A DNA stretch of 64,000 bases from NCBI RefSeq assembly GCF_947487605.1, contig NZ_CANKXK010000007.1, positions 62,001 to 126,000 on the forward strand, given 5' to 3'. This document shows, piece after piece, positions 56,354 through 64,000 of this stretch. Position 1 is the first letter of the stretch. The number at the start of each line of letters is the position of its first letter. The translations under genes and the position numbers were made by a program. The notes beneath the pieces were generated by a model that saw only the letters and a program-made list of their open reading frames with translations, searched no databases and was not told where the DNA came from. This DNA comes from an uncultured Algibacter sp. (GTDB taxonomy: Bacteria > Bacteroidota > Bacteroidia > Flavobacteriales > Flavobacteriaceae).

Positions 56354-57535
56354 ATGAAGATTAATAAAACTTTTTTTACCATTTTAACCATAGCAAGCTT
56401 GTCAATTGTATCATGTAAGCAAAAGCAAAAAGAAGAGAATGCGGTTAAAAATACTGATGCTGTAGAAAGCAATATTGCAGGAAGCAAGGTATTGAATTCT
56501 AAAGATTTTGATACTGTTATAAACAACAAAACCATAAAATTATACTGGCTTAAAAATAAAGATTTAGAATTGGCCATTACAAACTATGGCGGACGTTTTG
56601 TAGGGCTTTGGACGCCAGATAAAGATGGAAAAATGACCGATGTTGTTGTGGGTATGGGTAATATCAAAGATTTTGTAACTTCTTCTGAGCCGTATTTTGG
56701 AGCAACCATTGGTAGAGTAGGCAACCGTATTGCAAAAGGTAAGTTTTCAATTGATGGTGTGGAGTATAGCGTACCAACAAATAATGGAGAAAATGCTTTA
56801 CATGGCGGTTATAAAGGATATCAAGATGTAGTTTGGGATGCAGAACAAACAAATCCTTATACATTGGTGTTAACCTATAATTCTCCAGATATGGAAGAAG
56901 GGTTTCCGGGGAATTTAAATGTTAAAGTAACATACACTTTAACAGATGCAAATACTGTGAATATGGAATATGAAGCCACCACAGATAAACCAACGGTGGT
57001 GAATTTAACCAATCATGCCTTTTTTAATTTGAATGGAGAGGGTAGTGGTACTATTTTAAATCACAAAGTTCAATTTAATGCTGATGCTTTTACACCAGTT
57101 GATGAGGGGCTTATACCAACTGGAGAACTAAGACCTGTTGCAGGCACACCTTTTGATTTTACAACACCACATACCATTGGAGAGCGAATTGGTGTTGAAA
57201 ATGAACAGTTAACCTTTGGTGCTGGCTACGACCACAATTATGTATTAAGAGAACAAGGAGGAGAAAACATGATACATGCCGCAACAGCTATTGGAGACCT
57301 ATCGGGTATTATTTTAGAGGTTTATACCCAAGAACCAGGACTTCAATTTTACTGTGGAAACTTTATGAAAAGTAACAATACGTTTAAAGGAGGTAGTAAA
57401 GATGATTATAGAACAGCCTTTTGTTTGGAGACGCAACATTATCCAGATGCACCAAACCAACCTGAATTTCCTTCTATACGTTTAAACCCTGGAGAAACAT
57501 ATCATACAGTGTCTGAATATAGATTTTCTAAATAA
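56354..57535 (+). CDS. galM: Aldose 1-epimerase (galactose mutarotase) lipoprotein
   Basis: A 393-residue GalM-type mutarotase carrying a lipoprotein signal (lipobox IVSC). The active site is recognisable. ATIGRVGNRIAKGKF gives the conserved Arg, NNGENALHGG a His, TVVNLTNHAFFNL the catalytic His, AGYDHNYVL substrate contact and EVYTQEPGLQFYCGNF the base Glu. It speeds the alpha/beta interconversion of free aldoses, here in the periplasm, before transport. It has its own 189-bp upstream region and is bounded by terminators on both sides. Confidence 0.93.
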   Translation: MKINKTFFTILTIASLSIVSCKQKQKEENAVKNTDAVESNIAGSKVLNSKDFDTVINNKTIKLYWLKNKDLELAITNYGGRFVGLWTPDKDGKMTDVVVGMGNIKDFVTSSEPYFGATIGRVGNRIAKGKFSIDGVEYSVPTNNGENALHGGYKGYQDVVWDAEQTNPYTLVLTYNSPDMEEGFPGNLNVKVTYTLTDANTVNMEYEATTDKPTVVNLTNHAFFNLNGEGSGTILNHKVQFNADAFTPVDEGLIPTGELRPVAGTPFDFTTPHTIGERIGVENEQLTFGAGYDHNYVLREQGGENMIHAATAIGDLSGIILEVYTQEPGLQFYCGNFMKSNNTFKGGSKDDYRTAFCLETQHYPDAPNQPEFPSIRLNPGETYHTVSEYRFSK

Positions 57536-57601
57536 ATCAAAATTTGAAAATATGTGAGTTGTCTTAAAAAACAGCCTACATTTAAGAATAAAATTTAGAT
57601 G

Positions 57602-57632
57602 AAACCGTTGAAGCTTGCTTCAGCGGTTTTTT
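57602..57632 (+). terminator. Rho-independent terminator of galM
   Basis: An 11-bp stem (AACCGTTGAAG against CTTCAGCGGTT, one G-T wobble) with a CTTG loop and a run of six Ts, 67 bp after the galM stop. Confidence 0.85.
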
Positions 57633-57877
57633 GTTGAGTCCTTAGTTGTTTTATCCAGAAAGGTTTTAAAAACTTTGTAGGTCTATTTTGCTAAATTCTA
57701 TACATCCAAAATCAAGACAAGATCTTTCTGGATACAAATAGTTTTGTTTTTAAATAGATTTTAGGCTATAACATTTATTGAGTCCAAATTAATAAGATTT
57801 AACTTAAAGATACTTAACTTTGATGTTATAGCAATAACCCGTTATGTGCTTTGAGTTAAAATATCTTTCGAGATGTC

Positions 57878-57918
57878 AGTTCGAGTGATTATTTGATAAA
57901 ATAATCGTATCGAGAACT
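57878..57918. repeat. REP-like palindromic repeat
   Basis: An imperfect hairpin, from AGTTCGAGTGATTATTT to AAATAATCGTATCGAGAACT, with a GATA loop. The TCGATACGATTATTT type of sequence is a common dispersed palindrome in Flavobacteriaceae intergenic DNA. Confidence 0.55.
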
Positions 57919-58095
57919 CATTTTAATTGTGAAATTTATTCGAATTGATAAAATTTCAGTAAAATGCACAACAGATAGGCTAGTATATTTTAAGAGGAAA
58001 TAGAAAAAGTCGAAATGCGTTGAATATTCATAAAAGGGTTTCACTTATAATCATGTTCATTCGCAAGCGTAGAAATAACTTATAAATAGAATAAT

Positions 58096-59067
58096 TTGCA
58101 GTATTTTGATTTAACATCATCATTATCTGAGGTAGAAACCTATCTAAAAGAAAAGGGTTTGCTTCAATTAGATGAAGGGGTGATAACTATTGAAAAACCG
58201 GGTGAGGGTAATATGAATGTGGTGTTACGTATTAAAACAAACAGGCAGTCCTTCATATTAAAACAATCGCGTCCCTATGTTGAAAAATACCAGCAAATTG
58301 AGGCGCCTATAGATCGCATTGCTGTTGAAAATGAATTCTACAGAGCTATTCAAAATACAGCTTTAAATGCCCACACACCTAAAATTTTACATTTTGATGA
58401 AGTCAAACATATCCTGCTTTTAGAAGATTTAGGCACTTGTGAAGACATGGTTACTATCTATCAAAAAACAGCCATCTCAGAAAAAGAATTAGAGAAACTC
58501 ATTTCTATTGCAGCTCTTATCCATAGAGCAGTAATACCTAAGAGTTTTCCTGATAATATGGAGATGCGTCAACTCAATCATCAGCATATTTTTGTGTTGC
58601 CATTTATGAAAGACAATGGGTTCTCTTTGGATACTGTTCAAAACGGACTTCAAAAAATAGCCGAACCTTATAAAAAAGATGAAGCTTTAAAGGCGATAAT
58701 TCATAATATAGGAGAAAAATATCTAGAGGTAGGAGACACCCTTTTGCATGGTGATTATTACCCTGGTAGTTGGATGAAATCAGATGATAATCTATATATC
58801 ATTGACCCAGAATTCGGCTTTGTAGGTTTTGCAGAATTCGATTTGGGTGTTATGGCAGCTCACTTAATTTTAGCCACTTCAAAAAAGAAGTATTTGAAAA
58901 AAATACAATCGAAATATGAAGGTGAAATAGATGAGAAATTAATGACTCAAGTGGCTGGTATCGAGATAATGCGTCGATTAATAGGTCTTGCGCAATTACC
59001 CTTAGAACGTACCATTGAAGAAAAAACGAAGCTTTTGAAAAAAGCATATAAAATGATAATGCTATGA
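58096..59067 (+). CDS. Phosphotransferase-family (methylthioribose-kinase-like) protein
   Basis: A 323-residue kinase of the aminoglycoside/choline phosphotransferase fold, starting at TTG. It has the nucleotide-loop region VITIEKPGEGNMNVVLRI, a Lys in RQSFILKQSRPYV, the catalytic loop LLHGDYYPGSWM with Asp, and the metal-binding IIDPEFGFVGFAEFDLG. The IDPEF...FD pattern is that of 5-methylthioribose kinase rather than antibiotic kinases. A sugar or nucleoside-derived sugar is therefore the likely substrate. It overlaps the next gene by 4 bp, so the two products should work in one pathway. Confidence 0.82.
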   Translation: MQYFDLTSSLSEVETYLKEKGLLQLDEGVITIEKPGEGNMNVVLRIKTNRQSFILKQSRPYVEKYQQIEAPIDRIAVENEFYRAIQNTALNAHTPKILHFDEVKHILLLEDLGTCEDMVTIYQKTAISEKELEKLISIAALIHRAVIPKSFPDNMEMRQLNHQHIFVLPFMKDNGFSLDTVQNGLQKIAEPYKKDEALKAIIHNIGEKYLEVGDTLLHGDYYPGSWMKSDDNLYIIDPEFGFVGFAEFDLGVMAAHLILATSKKKYLKKIQSKYEGEIDEKLMTQVAGIEIMRRLIGLAQLPLERTIEEKTKLLKKAYKMIML

Positions 59068-60359
59068 AAAAGCAATTCGTACTAATAGTTTGTATTTTGA
59101 TGCTAATTATTGCTTGCAAAAAAAAGGAATCAATAATTAATTTGAAATCGCCACTAAAAGTGGGGTATTTTAGTGATACCCTAAAGTTATCGGATGCTGA
59201 ACGTTATGATAAAATTTTAGGAGCCTTGGTAGGGTCTGCTATAGGAGATGCCATGGGGGCGTCCACAGAAATGTGGCACAGATATGATATTCAACTTAAA
59301 TATGGTTACATTAATGGATTAACACCCGCAATTCGTAATCAATCACCCGAAGGGACTTGGGCACACAATCTGATGGCAGGAGCAACCACCGATGATACCC
59401 GTTGGAAATACCTTATGGTGAAATATTTTTCGACTTATAAATCAGAATTAAATGCTACTAATTTTGCCAAATTTATTTCAGAGTATTACGAGCATTTGGT
59501 GAAGAATATAAGTTCTAAGGAAACTCAAAAAAATCCAGATGCATTAGATAATGAAGTTGAAAAATTAGATTGGATTAAAGAATGGGCGCGTGTTGCAATA
59601 GCTTATCAAAAAGGTTTTGAAACCTATCAAAAAGCGCAAAACAGGTTTTATGGTGGAGAAATGTCTTGTGCGGGGCAACTCTATACCCCTATGTTTGGTT
59701 TGTTGGCAAATACCCCTGAAGCAGCATATCATTTGGGTTATGAGCACACGCTTTTCGATTTAGGATATGCTAAAGACATATCAGCATTGGTAGCAGCAAT
59801 AACCCATACTGCAATGCGAACTCAAAATATAGATTCTATCATAAATACCGTTGCTTTTGTAGATCCACACGATTATCAGAATAGCAGGTTAATAGGTAGA
59901 ATTACCTATTCAATAACAGATGCATCCGTTAAAAATGTATTGAATGTAAAACAATCGCTTTCCACAGGCTCTTTAGAAGTTATAGATTCACTTATACCCA
60001 GCATGCCAAAAGGTTTTAAAGGCACTGAAAATGATTGGGTGTTTCAAGAACTAATTTACCAATCTTTAGAAGAAGATGAAAAAGCAATTGCTTTTCACAC
60101 AGGTGAAATATGGCAAATCCTAATAACATCTTTACAATTTGGAGCAGGCGATTTTACAAAAACCATGCAATTCATAATTAATTATGGACGTGATAATGAT
60201 ACCGTTGCAGCAATTGCAGGCATGATTTTAGGCGCAAAAACGGGGTATTCAAATTTGCCTAAAGATTTAAAAGAAGAAGTTGTTAAAGTAAGTAAAGTAT
60301 ATATGGGCATTGATTTGGAAGCATTGGCAAAGGAAATGGCTAGTGTGAGTTATAACTAA
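59064..60359 (+). CDS. ADP-ribosylglycohydrolase-family lipoprotein
   Basis: A 431-residue protein with a lipoprotein signal (LIVCILMLIIACKKKE) and an ADP-ribosylglycohydrolase domain. The two Mg2+-binding motifs are complete: ATTDDTRW after GALVGSAIGDAMGASTE, and NYGRDNDTVAAIAGMILGA near the C-terminus. The family removes ADP-ribose from proteins or cleaves related N- and O-glycosides. The export signal argues against ordinary protein de-ADP-ribosylation and for a ribosyl-nucleoside or glycan substrate outside the cytosol. The ATGA overlap with the kinase gene suggests the released sugar may be phosphorylated next. This is inference. Confidence 0.85.
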   Translation: MKKQFVLIVCILMLIIACKKKESIINLKSPLKVGYFSDTLKLSDAERYDKILGALVGSAIGDAMGASTEMWHRYDIQLKYGYINGLTPAIRNQSPEGTWAHNLMAGATTDDTRWKYLMVKYFSTYKSELNATNFAKFISEYYEHLVKNISSKETQKNPDALDNEVEKLDWIKEWARVAIAYQKGFETYQKAQNRFYGGEMSCAGQLYTPMFGLLANTPEAAYHLGYEHTLFDLGYAKDISALVAAITHTAMRTQNIDSIINTVAFVDPHDYQNSRLIGRITYSITDASVKNVLNVKQSLSTGSLEVIDSLIPSMPKGFKGTENDWVFQELIYQSLEEDEKAIAFHTGEIWQILITSLQFGAGDFTKTMQFIINYGRDNDTVAAIAGMILGAKTGYSNLPKDLKEEVVKVSKVYMGIDLEALAKEMASVSYN

Positions 60360-60368
60360 ATAACGAAT

Positions 60369-60959
60369 TCAATTTATAATACAAAAATCGGTTTTAGTTA
60401 TAAAAACCAAAAACAAATCATCATCCTTAAATGCTTCCCGTATTTTTTGATAAGCAATACGCATTTGCGATTCTACCGTTTTTATAGAAATTTTTAATTG
60501 ATCAGCAATTTCTCGGTATTTAAGCCCTTCAATTTTATTCATTTGTAAAACCTCTTTACAGCGTTCAGGAAGTAATTCAATAACAGATTTTAACTTTAAT
60601 ATGCGCTGCTCGATAATTTCAGAATCGTCATTTATTCTACTGTTTAAAGCACGTTCCTTAATCTCGTCAAAAAAAGATTCTCTACGTTTTTGTTTTCTGT
60701 AAGTATCTATGTAAGTGTTGCGTGTAATACTGTATAAATAGCTTTTAAGAGATTTTTCAGCATTTATTTTTTGTCTATTGGTCCATAGAATTATAAAAGT
60801 TTGTTGCACAATATCTTCAGCTTCTTGCATGTCGCCAGTAAAGGTCATAGCATAATCTAGAAGCATTTTATAATAGCGTTTAAATAATGCCTTGAATGAC
60901 TTCCTATCGCCCTTTTTTATGTTTTTAGCTAAAACCGAATCGTCTAAAGGTAGCTTCAA
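60369..60959 (-). CDS. ECF-type RNA polymerase sigma factor
   Basis: A 196-residue sigma-70 factor of the ECF group with region 2 (FKALFKRYYKMLLDYAMTF, EAEDIVQQTFIILW) and region 4 (LKSVIELLPERCKEVLQMNK, LKYREIADQLKISIKTVESQM). It matches the Bacteroidetes group that works with FecR anti-sigma factors and STN-containing SusC proteins. It would direct transcription of the uptake genes at 62316. Here it is divergent from fecR instead of upstream in the same direction. Confidence 0.95.
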   Translation of the reverse strand: MKLPLDDSVLAKNIKKGDRKSFKALFKRYYKMLLDYAMTFTGDMQEAEDIVQQTFIILWTNRQKINAEKSLKSYLYSITRNTYIDTYRKQKRRESFFDEIKERALNSRINDDSEIIEQRILKLKSVIELLPERCKEVLQMNKIEGLKYREIADQLKISIKTVESQMRIAYQKIREAFKDDDLFLVFITKTDFCIIN

Positions 60960-61079
60960 AATTTTGGATTAATTCTTTGGATGAAACAAAGGTGAAAAAA
61001 AAAAATTGAATTTTTATTAAGGGTTTAACAATAAATTAACGTATCGTTAGTATATAGTTTAAAGAAAAGCGAGTTCCCC
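60960..61079. promoter_or_regulatory. Divergent sigma/FecR regulatory region
   Basis: A 120-bp gap between the start of the sigma gene (leftward) and the TTG start of fecR (rightward). It should hold both promoters. I could not identify either box with confidence. Confidence 0.4.
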
Positions 61080-62213
61080 TTGAAAAAAATAATTGTAAAA
61101 TTTATAACCAATACCATAACAGATCAAGAGTTAAAGACCCTTAGAGATTGGTTGAAAAAGGAAAAAAATCAAAATACATTTGAGCATTATATTAAAGATT
61201 ATTATGATGTTAATGTACTAATGACCAAACCAGATATTGATAAAGCCTATAAAAAATTATGGGAAACTATCAATAATGAAAAGAAAGTAAGAAAGATAGC
61301 TCCAGTTTGGTTTAGGTATGCAGCAGCGGCGGCTGTTGTATTAATGTTTTCTATAACATATACCTTTTTAAGTAAAAATGAACCTGTAATTGAGGTTACA
61401 GATACCATACAAGAATCTATTGCTCCAGGTACAGATAAAGCAACTCTAACGCTAGCAGATGGTAAAGATGTAGCTTTAGAAAAAGGACAGTTATATCAAG
61501 CCAATAGTGTTACCAGTAATGGTGAAGAAATAGTTTATAATAAAACAGCAACTGAAGTTATTGCATATAATTACTTGACTACCCCACGAGGCGGGCAATT
61601 TCAAATTACTTTGGCAGATGGGACACAGGTATGGTTAAATTCTGCCTCTAAACTAAAATACCCTGTAGCCTTTAAAAAAGGAGCACCTCGTGAAGTAGAA
61701 TTGGTTTATGGTGAAGCTTATTTTGATGTTTCAACAAGCGAAAACCACAATGGGGCAACGTTTAAAGTACGATCTAATTTACAAGAGGTAGAAGTTTTAG
61801 GAACCGAGTTTAATATAAAAGCCTACCAAGATGAAACCGAGGTTTATACCACTTTGGCCGAAGGTAAAGTTGCTGTAAGCAATAATAAATTTAAAGAAAA
61901 TTTAAGTGTAGGTCAGCAATCTGTTTTAAACAGTACAACAGAAAATATAGAGATTAAAGTTGTTAACGTTTACAACGAAACATCTTGGAGAAAAGGCATT
62001 TTTGCTTTTAGAGACAAACCTTTAAAAGACATTATGAAGGTTATATCCAGATGGTATGATGTAGATATTGTTTTTGAAGATAAAACATTAGAAACGATAA
62101 CCTTTAACGGTGTTTTAAGTAAAAAAATGCCACTTGAGGATATATTAACACCCATAAAAAAGCACACGGATTTAAATTATAAAGTATATGACAAAAAAAT
62201 AGTTCTAGACTAA
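61080..62213 (+). CDS. FecR-family anti-sigma factor
   Basis: A 377-residue inner-membrane protein starting at TTG. The N-terminal 75 residues are the cytosolic sigma-binding part (KFITNTITDQELKTLRDWLK). A transmembrane helix follows (AAAAAVVLMFSITYTFL). The periplasmic part holds the FecR domain (LTTPRGGQFQITLADGTQVW, VELVYGEAYFDVS, VEVLGTEFNIKAY, LAEGKVAV) and a C-terminal secretin-like STN fold (GIFAFRDKPLKDIMKVISRW). It relays occupancy of the downstream SusC to the sigma factor. Confidence 0.95.
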   Translation: MKKIIVKFITNTITDQELKTLRDWLKKEKNQNTFEHYIKDYYDVNVLMTKPDIDKAYKKLWETINNEKKVRKIAPVWFRYAAAAAVVLMFSITYTFLSKNEPVIEVTDTIQESIAPGTDKATLTLADGKDVALEKGQLYQANSVTSNGEEIVYNKTATEVIAYNYLTTPRGGQFQITLADGTQVWLNSASKLKYPVAFKKGAPREVELVYGEAYFDVSTSENHNGATFKVRSNLQEVEVLGTEFNIKAYQDETEVYTTLAEGKVAVSNNKFKENLSVGQQSVLNSTTENIEIKVVNVYNETSWRKGIFAFRDKPLKDIMKVISRWYDVDIVFEDKTLETITFNGVLSKKMPLEDILTPIKKHTDLNYKVYDKKIVLD

Positions 62214-62315
62214 AAAAATATAAAAGCAAAGGGACAAAGGTTATACCGCTCAAAGTACTCTACTTCATCCCTGATTATGTATTAATTAAATGTTTAACTA
62301 ACACCTTACAAATTT

Positions 62316-64000
62316 ATGAAAATTAACATTACTAAAGGGGTTTTCTTTTTAAGAAAGCAAACTCAAACTTTTATTATGAGAACAGCACTACTATTGTTTT
62401 GTTCCACAGTTTTTAGTTTTTCCCCAATAGACATTCTTTCACAAAACACCAAGATTGTGATAGATGAGGATAAAACGGTAACTGTCGATCAAATTTTTGA
62501 TATGATTCAAGTACAAACGGACTACACATTTATTTACCGGTCCAATATGTTTAAAGATTACCCTAAGGTACATCTTAAAAAAAGTGTTATAGAAGCTAAC
62601 GCTTTGTTGGAATATGCTATTTCTGATAACGATTACAGTTTTGAATTACTAAAAAACAACACCATTGTTATAGAGAAGAAGTCTGAAGATTTAAAAGTAG
62701 TCCAGCAAATAATAACAGGACGTGTTACAAATGAAAACAATACTCCATTAGCGGGTGCCACTATTATTATAAAAGGTACAACTAAAGGAGTTAGTTCAGA
62801 TTTTGATGGTAATTATAATATTTCTGTATCCAATAGCAGTGCCGTTTTGGTGTTTTCAAGCTTAGGTTTTCATACACAAGAAATAACTGTGGGCAGTCAA
62901 ACAGTTATAAATGTTATAATGAAAGAATCCGCAAGCGAATTAGATGAAGTTGTACTAATAGGTTATGGCAAGCAAAAAAAGAGGGATGTTATTGGTTCTA
63001 CAGCAAGAGCTACAGCCAAAGATATTGCGTTACAGCCAACCAATAATGTATTATCAGCACTACAAGGGGCAGTACCAGGCTTAGAAATCTTTAGCGATGC
63101 AGGAGGGCAACCTGGATCACCAATAAGTGTACGTATAAGGGGTATCAATACTACCGACAATAGTGTTCAACCACTTATTTTAATAGATAACGTTCAGGGT
63201 GATTTATCATTGGTAGCACCAGAAGATATTGAGTCTGTTGACGTTTTAAAAGATGCAGCAGCAACCTCAATTTATGGTTCTAGAGGTACACATGGGGTTA
63301 TATTAGTAACAACAAAACGTGGTAAAGACCAAAAAGGGAAACTTTCTTTCCAGGCCTATACTAGTTTTACGCAAGCTACAAAATTTATTGATGTATTAAA
63401 TAGAGAGCAATATATAGAACTAAGAGAAGAAGCCTTTGCAAATGAGGGAGAAATCCTAGATGAATTTAGCGCACCAGATTTGTTTTTACCCTATGATGCT
63501 AATGTAAATACCAATTGGGCAGAAAACATATTCAAAGATGCTGTTGTAAAAAATTATAACCTTAGTTTTTCGGGTGGCTCTAATGGTATTAATTACTTCA
63601 TCAGTGGTGGTTACCGAGATGAAGAATCTCATGCCATAGGTGATTTTGGGCTTGAACGATTCAATATGCGCGCCAATATAGATGCTAAAGTGTCTCAAAA
63701 ATTATCAGTTGGTGCAAGTTTAGCTTATACCTCTACCAACAACAGAATGTTTGACCAATTTTTAACACCGTCAGTATTTCAAGCCTTACCTATGATTCCA
63801 TTTAACGATGAATTTGGAAATACAAACTTAGATATCATACCAGATCGTATAGGCAATCCAAACCGTATAGCTACCCAATATACAGACATTAAAAGCACCC
63901 AGTTTTTAGGGAGTGTTTATATAGATTACAGTATTTTGGACAATCTTAACTTTCATACCGATATTAGTTTTAGTACAGGAAATACAAAGTCTGATAATAT
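62316..64000 (+). CDS. SusC-like TonB-dependent transporter with STN domain, 5' part
   Basis: The frame from ATG at 62316 stays open to the end of the window (about 561 residues; the 3' part lies beyond). After a signal peptide (TALLLFCSTVFSF) comes an STN domain (about 45-120, with FDMIQVQTDYTFIYR). Then follow the carboxypeptidase-like domain (GRVTNENNTPLAGATI), SELDEVVLIGYGKQKK, the plug (LSALQGAVPGLEI, LILIDNVQGD, VDVLKDAAATSIYGSRGTHG) and the first barrel strands. The STN domain is what contacts FecR, so this importer is controlled by the sigma/anti-sigma pair beside it. Its substrate is unknown; SusD is expected just outside. Confidence 0.95.
   Translation, partial: MKINITKGVFFLRKQTQTFIMRTALLLFCSTVFSFSPIDILSQNTKIVIDEDKTVTVDQIFDMIQVQTDYTFIYRSNMFKDYPKVHLKKSVIEANALLEYAISDNDYSFELLKNNTIVIEKKSEDLKVVQQIITGRVTNENNTPLAGATIIIKGTTKGVSSDFDGNYNISVSNSSAVLVFSSLGFHTQEITVGSQTVINVIMKESASELDEVVLIGYGKQKKRDVIGSTARATAKDIALQPTNNVLSALQGAVPGLEIFSDAGGQPGSPISVRIRGINTTDNSVQPLILIDNVQGDLSLVAPEDIESVDVLKDAAATSIYGSRGTHGVILVTTKRGKDQKGKLSFQAYTSFTQATKFIDVLNREQYIELREEAFANEGEILDEFSAPDLFLPYDANVNTNWAENIFKDAVVKNYNLSFSGGSNGINYFISGGYRDEESHAIGDFGLERFNMRANIDAKVSQKLSVGASLAYTSTNNRMFDQFLTPSVFQALPMIPFNDEFGNTNLDIIPDRIGNPNRIATQYTDIKSTQFLGSVYIDYSILDNLNFHTDISFSTGNTKSDN

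Larger units (their letters stand above)
57536..58095. other. Repeat-rich intergenic region
   Basis: 560 bp without a gene. It contains the galM terminator (57602-57632), an 11-bp perfect inverted repeat TATCCAGAAAG (57652-57662) and CTTTCTGGATA (57724-57734) spaced by 61 bp, and a REP-like palindrome at 57878-57918. No promoter could be assigned for the kinase gene at 58096. Confidence 0.6.

Noticed and set aside
60160-60359. Possible conserved overlap of the convergent sigma and ADP-ribosylglycohydrolase genes.
   Set aside because: The stops are 9 bp apart with no overlap, and no shared hairpin is present outside the coding sequence.

Overview
The window looks like the chromosome of a marine member of the Bacteroidetes, most likely Flavobacteriaceae. 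The DNA is AT-rich. It carries SusC/SusD-type outer-membrane uptake pairs, a one-protein hybrid two-component sensor, many exported lipoproteins, a C-terminal type IX secretion tail, few Shine-Dalgarno sequences, several TTG starts and a Bacteroidetes-type promoter (TTG, then TANNTTTG). I saw no tRNA, rRNA, CRISPR array or transposase gene.

Layout. 1-6254 is general: the end of a voltage-gated K+ channel, an aldose-1-epimerase-like protein, an outer-membrane barrel with a Big2 lipoprotein, and a phosphohexomutase. 6684-12106 is a small sugar-related cluster: two AraC regulators, two paralogous proteins of unknown function (the second broken by one stop codon), an aldo/keto reductase and a quinone-oxidoreductase-like enzyme. 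12186-12853 is a PIN-domain toxin-antitoxin pair. 12900-14463 is a scar: an echo of the sensor/hydrolase junction found at 46 kb, an intact cutC, and a decayed GH47 alpha-mannosidase gene cut by a short palindromic element.

14568-30696 (all +) holds a FucP-like transporter, GH2 beta-mannosidase, sodium:sugar symporter, fructokinase, ankyrin lipoprotein, peroxiredoxin, glyoxalase-like protein, AGE-family sugar epimerase, GH3, a metallophosphoesterase and a GH5 mannanase-like enzyme. 31019-57535 is the core polysaccharide utilisation locus. It has six S1-type sulfatases, a GH43-like enzyme, three further TIM-barrel hydrolases (one of no family I recognise), the hybrid sensor, SusC, SusD, a LamG surface protein and an exported aldose epimerase.

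Together these suggest breakdown of a sulfated, mannose-containing polysaccharide. Exported sulfatases and endo-hydrolases would trim it, SusC/D would import oligosaccharides, the leaderless GH2 would release mannose in the cytosol, and the epimerase and fructokinase would feed it into central metabolism. The substrate is inferred; no single gene proves it.

58096-60359 is a two-gene unit with a sugar-kinase-like protein and an exported ADP-ribosylglycohydrolase-family lipoprotein. From 60369 a second uptake locus begins with an ECF sigma factor, a FecR anti-sigma factor and an STN-containing SusC that runs off the end of the window.
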